23,507 bases of DNA from Ardenticatenaceae bacterium (GTDB lineage Bacteria > Chloroflexota > Anaerolineae > Promineifilales > Promineifilaceae): contig JACKBS010000024.1 in NCBI GenBank assembly GCA_020634435.1, positions 1 through 23,507 on the forward strand. Reading direction: 5' to 3'. How positions within the stretch are numbered: the first letter of the stretch is position 1; each line of letters opens with the position of its first letter. Position numbers and translations under genes: made by a program. Below are positions 8,131-15,473 of the stretch, piece by piece. The notes beneath the pieces were generated by a model. The model made no database searches and was not told where the DNA came from. It saw nothing but the letters and a program-made list of their open reading frames with translations.

Positions 8131-8754
8131 ATGAGCATTATTGCTTTGCTGGGGAAATTTAATCCGCTCTTTCTTATACAAATTGGCTGGAGGCCCGGCA
8201 TCGGCGATCCGACCTTTATGGGTTGGCTGACTGTGTTTACTTATCTCCTGGCATCAATTACGTGCTGGCTCCGCTCGCGAACAGCAATATCGGATGATGT
8301 ACAGAGAGAGCGCCGCTTCTGGCAAAGTCTGGCGGTAGTCTTGCTACTCCTAGGCATTAACAAGCAACTCAACTTCTTATCCTTTTTCACGTCGTTGAGC
8401 CGAACCCTGGCCTGGCAACAGGAATGGTGGCAAGAGCGACGCAGCGTACAGATGCTGCTGATAGGGATCGTCGTTCTTCTGATAGCCGTCTTAATAGGCG
8501 CTAGTTTTTGGCGATTGCGTCATTTGCCCAGACGTATTTTGGTTGCAAGTACAGGCTTTTGGCTTCTGCTTGGTTTCGTCTTAATACGAGCAACATCTCT
8601 ACACGCTGTAGACTACTATTTATATACACCTTTTGCCGGGATAAAGTTAAACTGGGTGTTTGAATTGGGCTTGCTGCTTTGGGTATTGGGTACGGCCGTT
8701 TTCCCAGTCAAATCCCGTTCGCAAAACAATTCTGTTCTCAGTACCACACCGTGA
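8131..8754 (+). CDS. Multi-pass membrane protein, function unknown
   Basis: A 207-residue hydrophobic protein with about five predicted membrane helices: roughly 30-46, 66-83, 106-126, 136-153 and 172-190. A charged loop with QRERR lies between helices 1 and 2. I recognise no family motif. It begins 50 bp after the arabinofuranosidase gene and ends 14 bp before the first glycosyltransferase, so it is probably part of the same transcript. No good ribosome-binding site precedes the ATG. A role in the polysaccharide locus is inferred from position only. Confidence 0.7.
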   Translation: MSIIALLGKFNPLFLIQIGWRPGIGDPTFMGWLTVFTYLLASITCWLRSRTAISDDVQRERRFWQSLAVVLLLLGINKQLNFLSFFTSLSRTLAWQQEWWQERRSVQMLLIGIVVLLIAVLIGASFWRLRHLPRRILVASTGFWLLLGFVLIRATSLHAVDYYLYTPFAGIKLNWVFELGLLLWVLGTAVFPVKSRSQNNSVLSTTP

Positions 8755-8768
8755 GTCAAGGAAGTGTC

Positions 8769-9893
8769 ATGTATCAGATTGGTTTTATCGTTGAACAAGC
8801 ACTGGGTCATGTGACACACGGCAAGAACTTGCAGCAAAACGTGCCCGCCGATCCAGAAATAAAAGCGCGATGGGCGCTGCCAGCCTGGCAAACAACTGGC
8901 CTCAAGGCCAAAATCCCCGTCTACAAAAGTAACTGGACCGTTCAGGCGGGCATCCAGGCACGGCAGGCCATCGCTCGCTGGCAGCGTGAAGCGCCGGTGG
9001 ATGGCCTCTTTTTCCATACCCAGGTCCCGGCTGTGCTAGCGCAGAAATGGCTGCACCATATCCCCTCGATCTTGTCGTTGGACGCTACGCCCCGGCAGTA
9101 CGACCGCCTGGGCACGTACTACGAACATGAGACCGGGCCGTCCTGGCTGGAGCAAAAGAAGTACGAACTCAACGTCTCCTGCTATCGGGCAGCCAGCCAT
9201 CTGGTCACCTGGTCAGAATGGGCCAAACAAGGGTTGATTGACGAATATTTTGTGCCCGCTGAAAAAATCACCGTCATTCCACCCGGTGTGAATACGGCCG
9301 AATGGACTCCACCAACCGCCAACCAGCGCAGCGAATCTGGCCCGGTCAAAATTTTGTTTGTCGGGGCGAACCTGGAGCGTAAAGGCGGGCTGCTCCTCTT
9401 AGAAGCTCTCCGTCAGCTGCGCACCGAGGCAACCGAAGCGCCGCTGGCCAATCTGGAACTACACCTGGTCACCCGCGATGCCGTCGCCGACGAACCCGGG
9501 CTGCATGTTTACAACCAGATGCAGCCCAACAGTGCCGAACTCAAGCAGTTGTTTTACCAAAGCGACATCTTCTGCCTGCCCACCTTTGGCGACTGCCTGC
9601 CAATGGTTTTGTCTGAGGCTGGCGCGGCGGGACTGCCACTGATTTCCACCAACGTCGCCGCCATCCCTGAGATTGTGCGGCACGAAGAGACCGGGCTGCT
9701 GGTGCCGCCCAACGACACCACCGCGCTGACCGATGCCCTGCGGCAGCTCATCCTGAACCGCGAACTGCGGTTGGCTTACGGCCAGCAGGCCCAGCAGTTA
9801 ATCCAACGTGACCACGACGCGCCCCAAAATGCGGTGCGTTTGCTGACGCTGCTTAAAGCAAAAATCAACGAGGCAAAACACACCCATGAATGA
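8769..9893 (+). CDS. Family-4-like glycosyltransferase (GT-B fold)
   Basis: A 374-residue protein starting at ATG 8769, chosen because AAGGAAG lies about 6 bp upstream; the same frame is open further 5' to 8679. The N-terminal half looks like a GT-B acceptor domain (HVTHGKNLQ near residue 16). The C-terminal donor-binding half has KILFVGANLERKGG (about 195), then FGDCLPMVLSEAGAAGLPLI and the GLLVPPND loop. This Glu-containing motif contacts the nucleotide-sugar in GT4 enzymes. No signal peptide is present, so it acts in the cytoplasm or at the inner membrane. Its stop overlaps the next glycosyltransferase start by 8 bp, indicating translational coupling. Donor and acceptor sugars are unknown. 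Confidence 0.85.
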   Translation: MYQIGFIVEQALGHVTHGKNLQQNVPADPEIKARWALPAWQTTGLKAKIPVYKSNWTVQAGIQARQAIARWQREAPVDGLFFHTQVPAVLAQKWLHHIPSILSLDATPRQYDRLGTYYEHETGPSWLEQKKYELNVSCYRAASHLVTWSEWAKQGLIDEYFVPAEKITVIPPGVNTAEWTPPTANQRSESGPVKILFVGANLERKGGLLLLEALRQLRTEATEAPLANLELHLVTRDAVADEPGLHVYNQMQPNSAELKQLFYQSDIFCLPTFGDCLPMVLSEAGAAGLPLISTNVAAIPEIVRHEETGLLVPPNDTTALTDALRQLILNRELRLAYGQQAQQLIQRDHDAPQNAVRLLTLLKAKINEAKHTHE

Positions 9894-10986
9894 CGTACTG
9901 CTCACCGTGTCGGGGAATATTCCGGCCGACATCGACGCCCAAATTGCCGCCAGGCAACGGCCGTTAGCCGATTACATCGCTATGGCCAATACCTTCCACG
10001 CCGACCTGATCGATTACCAGAAAGCGCGCCAACAAACCGGACCATTTGGTAAGTTGGTCGAAAAGCTGGCGGGGGCCAACGCCATGCTGGCCTGGGCTTG
10101 CTACAAAAATCGGCATAAATACCGCGTCATCTTTACCGATGGCGAGCAGATCGGCATCCCGTTTGCCACCTTGCTGAAGTTTGCCAGTGGAGGTAAACGG
10201 CCGTTGCACTTTTCCATCGGCCACATCCTATCCGTCGGCAAAAAAATGCTGTTTTTCGACCGGCTAAAGATTCAATCCCACATCGACCGCTTTTTTGTCT
10301 ATGCCACCTGGCAAAAGCAGTTCATCGAAGATCGCTGGCAGGTGCCAGATGAGCGGGTGGTGTTCACCCCGTTTATGGTTGATGACGACTTTTTTGCGCC
10401 AGCGCAGGCTGGGCCAGCCCAGAAAACGCTGCGCGCCCTCGTGCCGGGTGATGTGCCCATCATTTGCGCCGTGGGGCTGGAGTTTCGCGACTATCCCACG
10501 CTGATGGCCGCCGTCAAAGGGCTAAACGTCCATGTCATCATCGCCGCCGCCAGCCCCTGGTCCAAGCGCGCCGACAGCACCGAGGGCCAGGAAATTCCCG
10601 CCAACGTAACGGTGCAGCGCTTTACCCAGTTTGAGCTGCGTGACCTCTACGCCATGAGCGACTTTTTGGTAATGCCCTTGTACGATGTGAACTTCCAGGC
10701 CGGGGTCACGGCGCTGCTGGAGGCCATGGCGATGGGCAAAGCAGTGGTTTGCTCGCGCACGCCAGGCCAAACCGACGTGGTAGTCGAGGGCGAAACTGGC
10801 CTTTACGTGCCACCAGAAGACCCGCGGGCACTGCGGGAAGCCATCCAGTATCTGTTGGATCAGCCGGAACTGAGGGCGCAAATGGGGCAAAACGGCCGTC
10901 GCCGCATCGAGCAAGAGATGAGCCTGGCCTGTTACGTAGAACGCCTCAACGCCTACGTCAATCCCGCCCCGCTAAAAACGCGATAA
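9886..10986 (+). CDS. Second GT4-like glycosyltransferase
   Basis: A 366-residue GT-B protein. The C-terminal donor domain shows the usual order: AVGLEFRDYPTLMAAV (about 200), YAMSDFLVMPLYD, then ALLEAMAMGKAVVCSRTPG and GLYVPPEDPRALREA. The N-terminal half includes a 'FTDGEQIGIPFATLL' stretch near residue 84, as in glycosyltransferases that follow surface-polysaccharide operons. No signal peptide or membrane helix is obvious. It starts inside the end of the previous glycosyltransferase gene (ATGAATGA), so the pair is very likely translated together and may act in sequence on the same glycan. The substrate cannot be assigned. Confidence 0.85.
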   Translation: MNDVLLTVSGNIPADIDAQIAARQRPLADYIAMANTFHADLIDYQKARQQTGPFGKLVEKLAGANAMLAWACYKNRHKYRVIFTDGEQIGIPFATLLKFASGGKRPLHFSIGHILSVGKKMLFFDRLKIQSHIDRFFVYATWQKQFIEDRWQVPDERVVFTPFMVDDDFFAPAQAGPAQKTLRALVPGDVPIICAVGLEFRDYPTLMAAVKGLNVHVIIAAASPWSKRADSTEGQEIPANVTVQRFTQFELRDLYAMSDFLVMPLYDVNFQAGVTALLEAMAMGKAVVCSRTPGQTDVVVEGETGLYVPPEDPRALREAIQYLLDQPELRAQMGQNGRRRIEQEMSLACYVERLNAYVNPAPLKTR

Positions 10987-11056
10987 TCCCAATTCGTCGC
11001 GTTCTTCTTTGGGAGTAAAATTCGGGGCAACATTAAATTGTCCAGAGGTACTTTCT

Positions 11057-12223
11057 TTGAAGAACTACTTTTTACTCGATCCCGATGTTGTTTTCTTAAA
11101 CCACGGCTCGTTTGGCGCTACGCCCAAACCCGTTTTTGCGGCCTACCAGGAATGGCAGCGCCGACTGGAACGGCAGCCAGTCTACTTCATCTCCCACGAG
11201 CTGTGGGATCATCTGGCCTATGCCCGCCAGCAGCTTGGCAATTTTGTCGGCGTGCCTGCCAATGACCTCGTTTTTATTCCCAACGCCACGTTTGGCCTGA
11301 ACGTTGTGGCACGATCGCTCCAGCTTGGCCCCGATGATGAGGTGCTGACCACCAACCACGAGTACGGCGCCTGCGAGAATGTTTGGCGCTTCTTGAGCCA
11401 GAAGCAAGGTTTCCGCTACATCCAGCAGCCGATTACGTTACCAGTCGTTTCGGCCGATGAGATTGTGGCCCAACTCTGGCAAGGTGTCACACCAAACACC
11501 CGGTTCATCTTCCTTAGCCACATCACGTCGGCTACAGCACTCACCTTTCCCCTCGCCGAAATTTGCCGCCGGGCGCGCGAAGCGGGCATTATCACCGTCA
11601 TTGATGGGGCGCATGCACCAGGGCAAATACCGCTCGATTTGCAAGCCATCGCGCCCGATTTTTACTTCGGTAACCTGCACAAATGGCTGTGCAGCCCCAA
11701 AGGGTCAGCGTTTCTTTATGCGCGGCCCGATAAACAAGCGCTGATTGAGCCGTTGGTGGTCGGTTGGGGCTGGGGAGAAGGTCGGACACTGACGTTTGGC
11801 TCTAACTTTTTGGACTATACGCAATGGCTGGGCACCAATGATGTCTCGGCTTACCTGGCTGTACCGGATGCGATTCATTTTCAGGAGGCGCACAACTGGA
11901 CGGCCGTTCGCGCCCAATGCCACACCCTGCTCACTCAAACCATGCACCAGATTGGCGAACTCACCAACCTGCCATCCCTCTACCCGTCAGACAGCAATGC
12001 GGGCTTTTATCACCAGATGGCCACAATTCCGCTGCCCCAGCTGGCCAACACCGAAGCCTTCAAGACAGCCCTGCTGGAAGAATTTAAGGTGGAAGTACCG
12101 ATTGTGACGTGGAACGGCCGTCACTTCATCCGCGTCTCCATTCAGGTCTACAACACACCACAAGACGTTGAAGTGCTGCTGGATGCGCTGACCAAACTGC
12201 TGCCAGTCCACCGCAGCGAGTGA
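11057..12223 (+). CDS. Class-V PLP enzyme, isopenicillin-N epimerase-like
   Basis: A PLP-dependent fold-type-I protein. The TTG at 11057 is the best start because AGAGG lies 8 bp upstream and the product then opens LKNYFLLDPDVVFLNHGSFG, the usual beginning of this subfamily. An upstream TTG at 11009 is less likely. The product is 388 residues, near the family norm. The PLP lysine is probably Lys209 in NLHKWLCSPKG, preceded by the cofactor Asp in VIDGAHAPGQ. N-terminal NHGSFGATP and the GTNDVSAYLA region agree with the cysteine-desulfurase/CefD-like group. Bacterial members are mostly uncharacterised and act on amino acids or peptides rather than on penicillin. It lies 70 bp after the glycosyltransferase operon and may be separately transcribed. 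Confidence 0.85.
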   Translation: MKNYFLLDPDVVFLNHGSFGATPKPVFAAYQEWQRRLERQPVYFISHELWDHLAYARQQLGNFVGVPANDLVFIPNATFGLNVVARSLQLGPDDEVLTTNHEYGACENVWRFLSQKQGFRYIQQPITLPVVSADEIVAQLWQGVTPNTRFIFLSHITSATALTFPLAEICRRAREAGIITVIDGAHAPGQIPLDLQAIAPDFYFGNLHKWLCSPKGSAFLYARPDKQALIEPLVVGWGWGEGRTLTFGSNFLDYTQWLGTNDVSAYLAVPDAIHFQEAHNWTAVRAQCHTLLTQTMHQIGELTNLPSLYPSDSNAGFYHQMATIPLPQLANTEAFKTALLEEFKVEVPIVTWNGRHFIRVSIQVYNTPQDVEVLLDALTKLLPVHRSE

Positions 12224-12240
12224 CGTGTCATTAACCATTC

Positions 12241-12273
12241 AGATTGGACCAATCTTTGAGATGGGTCCAATCT
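12241..12273. promoter_or_regulatory. Palindromic site before the AhpD-like gene
   Basis: Three half-sites are arranged as AGATTGG-A-CCAATCT (12241-12255) followed by another CCAATCT at 12267-12273. The outer 10-bp arms, AGATTGGACC and GGTCCAATCT, are a perfect inverted repeat around 13 bp. No T-run follows, so it is less like a terminator and more like an operator, or a leader hairpin 36 bp before the AhpD-like start. No regulator gene is adjacent. Function is inferred from symmetry alone. Confidence 0.45.
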
Positions 12274-12308
12274 TGCCAAAAAATTTTGCCACCTTAGGAG
12301 GTATCACC

Positions 12309-12653
12309 TTGTCTACCCGATTAGATGAATTTGAGGCTTACCGCACAAAAATGAATGAGCGCGTCATGTCGCTGGAACATTTGGGCATCAAGCGCTTTTT
12401 TAACCTGGATACGGCCGCTTACCGCGACGGTCCCCTGCCTGCCAACACCAAGGAACTGCTGGGGCTGGTCGCCTCGGCCGTGCTGCGCTGCAACGATTGC
12501 ATTGATTACCACCTGATTCAATGTGTCGATGCGGGCTGGTCCGATGAGGAGATTGTGGATGCGCTAAACGTGGCCCTGGTCGTAGGCGGCAGCATCGTCA
12601 TTCCACACCTGCGCCATGCGGTGGAGACAATTGATTTGTTACGGGCACGGTAG
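12309..12653 (+). CDS. AhpD-like / carboxymuconolactone decarboxylase-family protein
   Basis: A 114-residue all-helical protein of the CMD/AhpD-like family. The key motif is C61-N-D-C64-I-D-Y-H68, the CxxC...H thiol site used for peroxide or disulfide reduction; true decarboxylases lack it. The start is TTG 12309, because the perfect AGGAGG at 12296-12301 lies 7 bp upstream. An in-frame ATG at 12225 overlaps the palindromic site and would add 28 residues unlike the family. It is cytoplasmic and probably oligomeric. It follows the PLP enzyme by 85 bp but has its own candidate regulatory site. Its physiological partner is unknown. Confidence 0.85.
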   Translation: MSTRLDEFEAYRTKMNERVMSLEHLGIKRFFNLDTAAYRDGPLPANTKELLGLVASAVLRCNDCIDYHLIQCVDAGWSDEEIVDALNVALVVGGSIVIPHLRHAVETIDLLRAR

Positions 12654-12676
12654 TCGGTTATCGGTACGAGAAGGTC

Positions 12677-13840
12677 TTAATGGTGGCGGTGGATGCGGCG
12701 GCCTTGCCAGCCACATTGGCGGCATTTGTAACGGCGTACGGGAATGCCTACCAGACCCAGAAGATAATCGGTGGTGGTGCGGTTGACGCGCCGCAGTTCG
12801 CCCTGGCAGGTGGGGCAGCCTGCCGAGGACTGCCAATCTGGGCGCTTCACAAACCACAAGTTGATGACCTGAACGGCTAAAACAAACACCCCGACCAGCG
12901 CCAGCGCCGCCACAATTTGGGCACCATGCTCAAAACCAAGCCAGCCCAGCCACCACGGTATCTGGTACAGAACGGCAATACGGCTGGAACGGCCGTCATA
13001 CTGAAACAGCACCCATTCAGACGCCACCCGCGTGGTGAATTCCAGGGGTGTGGCCTCCATGGAACGGCCGTTGGCCCCCACGCTCTCATCACGTCCCTGC
13101 ACGGACACATATGCCTGATAGGTGCCAGGTTGCGGGACGCGGTAAGCCAGCTGGAACTGATCGCTGTTGAGCGGCTGAAGTCCGGTGAGGGTGTCCTTGT
13201 TGTTCCAAGGCTCATTTTGGAAGGTACCTACCGCCACCAGCCGGGCGGGCAGCGTATCGTTAGCGGTTAAGGCATACGTGTTGGGCCAAAAGCGACTTTC
13301 TACATCGGCGGCCCGAAACGTGAAGGTGATCGGCTGATCCGGCGTGGTAACAAAGAACCACGCCGCCCGCTCGGGCACCGCTTGCGTCCAATCGCCGCAG
13401 GGCAGCACGCGCCACAAATAACGGCCCGGTTCGGCAAAGGTGATGGTGCGAGCGAACAAACCGTCGCCCGCTGTCTGATCTCCTTCGGTGCCATCGTCAA
13501 ACAAGAGGGTGTTACGGCCGTCCCACCCCTGGAAATCGCCCGCCAAACAGTAACCATCCTCTGGTGCGGTGGGGGGTGAAACCGGTAATGGTTCAGATGG
13601 ACTGGCGGCCGTGGCCCGCGCGAAGGCCATCTTTGGGAAGGGATTGATGAGACAGAGAACGGCCGTTACCAGCAGCAACACCAACAGCGCCTCACGCCAC
13701 CATCGCGGCCAGGACAGCCAGCGATGCCGGTGGGGACCAAAACGGTAACGACGTTCAGATTTGCGAGGGTGTTGCACCTGCTCCGCTGCGGCTTTTTTAT
13801 CCTGCTCAACATCTTCTACTGGACTGGAACTTTGGGCCAT
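12677..13840 (-). CDS. Membrane protein with CBM-like module and C-terminal zinc ribbon
   Basis: A 387-residue protein. The start is ATG 13840 (MAQSSSPVED); the frame is open further upstream but overlaps the TSUP gene. A basic cytoplasmic N-terminus is followed by a membrane helix (ALLVLLLVTAVLCLINPF, about 50-68). Next comes an E-set/CBM48-like module with YCLAGDFQGWD and LLFDDGTEGDQTAGDG, a pattern seen in starch-binding and related folds. Further beta-rich sequence leads to a second helix (about 315-335) and a zinc ribbon, CPTC...CRQC. The ribbon would sit in the cytoplasm and the middle outside. No enzyme motif was seen. The domain mix suggests a surface sensor or assembly factor, but that is a guess. 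It is convergent with the AhpD-like gene, with 23 bp between them. Confidence 0.75.
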   Translation of the reverse strand: MAQSSSPVEDVEQDKKAAAEQVQHPRKSERRYRFGPHRHRWLSWPRWWREALLVLLLVTAVLCLINPFPKMAFARATAASPSEPLPVSPPTAPEDGYCLAGDFQGWDGRNTLLFDDGTEGDQTAGDGLFARTITFAEPGRYLWRVLPCGDWTQAVPERAAWFFVTTPDQPITFTFRAADVESRFWPNTYALTANDTLPARLVAVGTFQNEPWNNKDTLTGLQPLNSDQFQLAYRVPQPGTYQAYVSVQGRDESVGANGRSMEATPLEFTTRVASEWVLFQYDGRSSRIAVLYQIPWWLGWLGFEHGAQIVAALALVGVFVLAVQVINLWFVKRPDWQSSAGCPTCQGELRRVNRTTTDYLLGLVGIPVRRYKCRQCGWQGRRIHRHH

Positions 13841-13848
13841 AGACGGAT

Positions 13849-13877
13849 AGTGTAAACATTTCTGATTTTTTACACAA
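13849..13877 (-). promoter_or_regulatory. Candidate promoter of a leaderless transcript
   Basis: Read on the minus strand: TTGTGT, a 17-bp spacer, then TACACT, ending 8 bp before the ATG at 13840. A start about seven bases after the -10 box would fall within about 3 bp of that ATG. No Shine-Dalgarno sequence is visible there, which agrees with leaderless translation. The -35 match is only moderate. Confidence 0.4.
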
Positions 13878-13884
13878 GATTGCG

Positions 13885-13918
13885 CGTGGGCTGTTTTTGG
13901 CCTTAGATTTAGCCCACG
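13885..13918. other. Hairpin at the end of the TSUP gene
   Basis: Eight-bp arms CGTGGGCT and AGCCCACG enclose an 18-bp loop and include the TSUP stop codon. No T-run follows on either strand. It could stabilise the 3' end of the TSUP mRNA or weaken read-through into the downstream gene, but it is not a classical intrinsic terminator. Confidence 0.4.
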
Positions 13919-14613
13919 ATCAGGCGGATGCCCAGCACGATGAGCAGCACCAGCACCCCTTTGCGAAACTGCGCCGGGTTCATACGGCCGTCTACCCACT
14001 TCCCCGCCAGCAATCCCAACGCAATCCCCGGCAAAGCCCAGAAATAGTTATGCCAGACAACGGCCGTAAAGTTGCCGCTCAACGCATGGGCCGACAGGGT
14101 AAACAGGCTGTTGAGCATAAAATACGCCTGCAAATTGCCCTTGAAGGTGGTCGGCTCCCAGCGACGGCAAGTGCCATAAATGATCACTGGTGGGCCGCTG
14201 GTGTTGTACGCGCCGCTCAACACACCGCCGATGAAGCCAAATCCATACGCCCAGGCTGGCTGGCGCAGCTGCGGCAGGCGCGGCCCAAACAGGGCGTAAA
14301 GCGCATAGGCCGTCACAATGACGCCTAAAATAGTGGTGATGAGACGGCCGTCTGCCTCACGCAGCACATACACCCCCAGCGGAATGCCAACCACCGATGC
14401 CAGCGACAGCCGCTTCACGGCGGAAAAGTTCAGTGCGTGCCAATAGCGGCGCAGCAGAAAAATTTCGGCGGTGATGGCCACAACCGCCACCAGCGGCGTG
14501 GCCGTGCTAATGCCCACCAACCCCACCAGCAGCGGCATGGAGATGAGGGCCAGACCAAAGCCGGAGGCCGCCTGGACAAAAATAGCGAAGAAAACAATCA
14601 GGGTCACGATCAT
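13909..14613 (-). CDS. TSUP (TauE/SafE-family) membrane exporter
   Basis: A 234-residue membrane protein with about seven or eight helices. It opens with FFAIFVQAASGFGLALISMP, the conserved first-helix Q/G-rich motif of TSUP proteins. The second half of the duplicated fold has FIGGVLSGAYNTSGPPVIIY. Family members move sulfite, sulfoacetate, sulfonates or other organic anions across the cytoplasmic membrane. The length is slightly short but within the family range (about 230-260), and both repeats are present. No clear ribosome-binding site precedes the ATG at 14613. The neighbouring genes do not show the substrate. Confidence 0.85.
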   Translation of the reverse strand: MIVTLIVFFAIFVQAASGFGLALISMPLLVGLVGISTATPLVAVVAITAEIFLLRRYWHALNFSAVKRLSLASVVGIPLGVYVLREADGRLITTILGVIVTAYALYALFGPRLPQLRQPAWAYGFGFIGGVLSGAYNTSGPPVIIYGTCRRWEPTTFKGNLQAYFMLNSLFTLSAHALSGNFTAVVWHNYFWALPGIALGLLAGKWVDGRMNPAQFRKGVLVLLIVLGIRLIVG

Positions 14614-14652
14614 AAGCGGCGGATTGTAACCGTTCGCTGGGCAGACACAAAA

Positions 14653-14690
14653 ACGGCCGCTTCCGGGGAAACGGCCGTGGTTATTTTTTT
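14653..14690. terminator. Bidirectional terminator built from ACGGCCG arms
   Basis: Arms ACGGCCG (14653-14659) and CGGCCGT (14672-14678) form a stem. Read on the plus strand it is followed by GGTTATTTTTTT; read on the minus strand, by TTTTTGTG. It therefore fits a rho-independent terminator for the two small membrane-protein genes coming from the right. The right arm lies in a full copy of the window-wide ACGGCCGT motif. Confidence 0.6.
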
Positions 14691-14756
14691 ACCGCAGAGG
14701 GCGCAAAGGTCGCTGAGTTTTTTCTTTTTCTCTGCGCTCTCGGCGTGCTCTGCGGT
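14691..14756. repeat. Small inverted repeat of the CCGCAGAG type
   Basis: Perfect 9-bp ends ACCGCAGAG (14691-14699) and CTCTGCGGT (14748-14756) enclose purine- and pyrimidine-biased DNA with inner CTCTGCGCTCT motifs. Related CTCTGCG-rich sequence occurs at 22285-22332. This kind of 'CGCAGAGG' element is widely seen as dispersed small repeats in bacterial genomes. Short open frames over it are not genes. Confidence 0.6.
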
Positions 14757-14765
14757 GAATTTCTT

Positions 14766-15062
14766 TTAAAAGAGCGACTCCCCCGTCACCAGCTGAATCA
14801 CAGCGACGACGATCAGCGCCAGGCCCCAGCCCCACAGTGGGAAAAAGGCCAGATACGCCCCCGCCTTCATTGAGAGCCATTTGGAACGGCCGTTAAACCC
14901 CTTGTTGCGCAGCCGGTAGCCCAAATCCAATAGCGCCATCAGCGTGGCGGCAATGAGAACGGCCACCGAATCATTGCCCGGCGCGATAAAGCTGCGCAGC
15001 AGCAAACCCACGGCCGCACTACCAAACAAAAAGAGAATCGCTAGACCATTAAGCCGCGTCAT
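14766..15062 (-). CDS. Small membrane protein, function unknown
   Basis: A 98-residue protein with three probable membrane helices: about 5-25, 32-47 and 70-92. A basic loop (RLRNKGFNGRSKW) lies between helices 2 and 3. No family was recognised. It overlaps the preceding small membrane-protein gene by 14 bp, so the two are co-translated and may form a complex. The terminator at 14653-14690 closes the unit. Confidence 0.65.
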   Translation of the reverse strand: MTRLNGLAILFLFGSAAVGLLLRSFIAPGNDSVAVLIAATLMALLDLGYRLRNKGFNGRSKWLSMKAGAYLAFFPLWGWGLALIVVAVIQLVTGESLF

Positions 15063-15276
15063 CCTTCACCTCCGCCGCCTGCTTCTTCTTTTCCCGGCTG
15101 TCGCGCCACTCGCCCCAAATCGTGAGCACGAGCGCCGCCCCAATCACCACAACCACCCGACGAATAATGCCCGCAACGGTTGGCGCAGAATCTTCCAAAG
15201 CGACGGAAGCCCCCGCCGCCCCAAGTACCAAGACAAACAAAAGCAGAATATTGAGCAAACCACGGTATTTTTGCAT
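15049..15276 (-). CDS. Small two-helix membrane protein, function unknown
   Basis: A 75-residue protein with two hydrophobic helices (about 8-25 and 34-54) and a charged cytoplasmic tail (EWRDSREKKKQAAEVKDD). An AAGGAG ribosome-binding site lies about 8 bp before the ATG at 15276. It is the first gene of a two-gene unit and is transcribed away from the TIR-CHAT gene, sharing a 197-bp divergent intergenic region with it. A link to that system is possible but unproven. Confidence 0.65.
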   Translation of the reverse strand: MQKYRGLLNILLLFVLVLGAAGASVALEDSAPTVAGIIRRVVVVIGAALVLTIWGEWRDSREKKKQAAEVKDDAA

Positions 15277-15363
15277 AAAAACGCTCCTTATTAAGTGTAT
15301 TTTTTACAATAAACAAAATACGTGACGTTTCTAACATTTTTTCTTTCGGGGAAAAGGACTCTT

Positions 15364-15424
15364 GTAGCCTGGGTAGGCCACAGCGCCGCTGCCCATTGAA
15401 CTATGCCACCAACTTCCCTATAAT
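15364..15424 (+). promoter_or_regulatory. Strong promoter and palindromes upstream of TIR-CHAT gene
   Basis: TTGAAC at 15396-15401, a 17-bp spacer and a perfect TATAAT at 15419-15424 form a near-consensus housekeeping promoter. It would give a leader of about 43 bases before the ATG at 15474. Just upstream lie a perfect palindrome CAGCG-C-CGCTG (15381-15391) and a hairpin with GCCT/AGGC arms, extended by GT/AC with one mismatch (15364-15381). Their position beside the -35 box fits binding sites for a regulator. No regulator gene is adjacent. Confidence 0.65.
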
Positions 15425-15473
15425 GCTTGTACAGTTTGATTTACTTACCACTCTCTAACCACAAGGCAGACCT

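Noticed and set aside
14689..14880. Arg/Glu-rich short open frame (RRARRERREKEK)
   Set aside because: It is produced by the CGCAGAG-type inverted repeat and overlaps the real membrane-protein gene.
15360..15420. tRNA-like sequence (minus strand GGTGGCATAGTTCAATGGG)
   Set aside because: The 5' part resembles a tRNA acceptor and D-arm, but no matching acceptor strand, 7-base anticodon loop or TTC-containing T-arm follows; the same bases form the promoter and palindromes of the TIR-CHAT gene.
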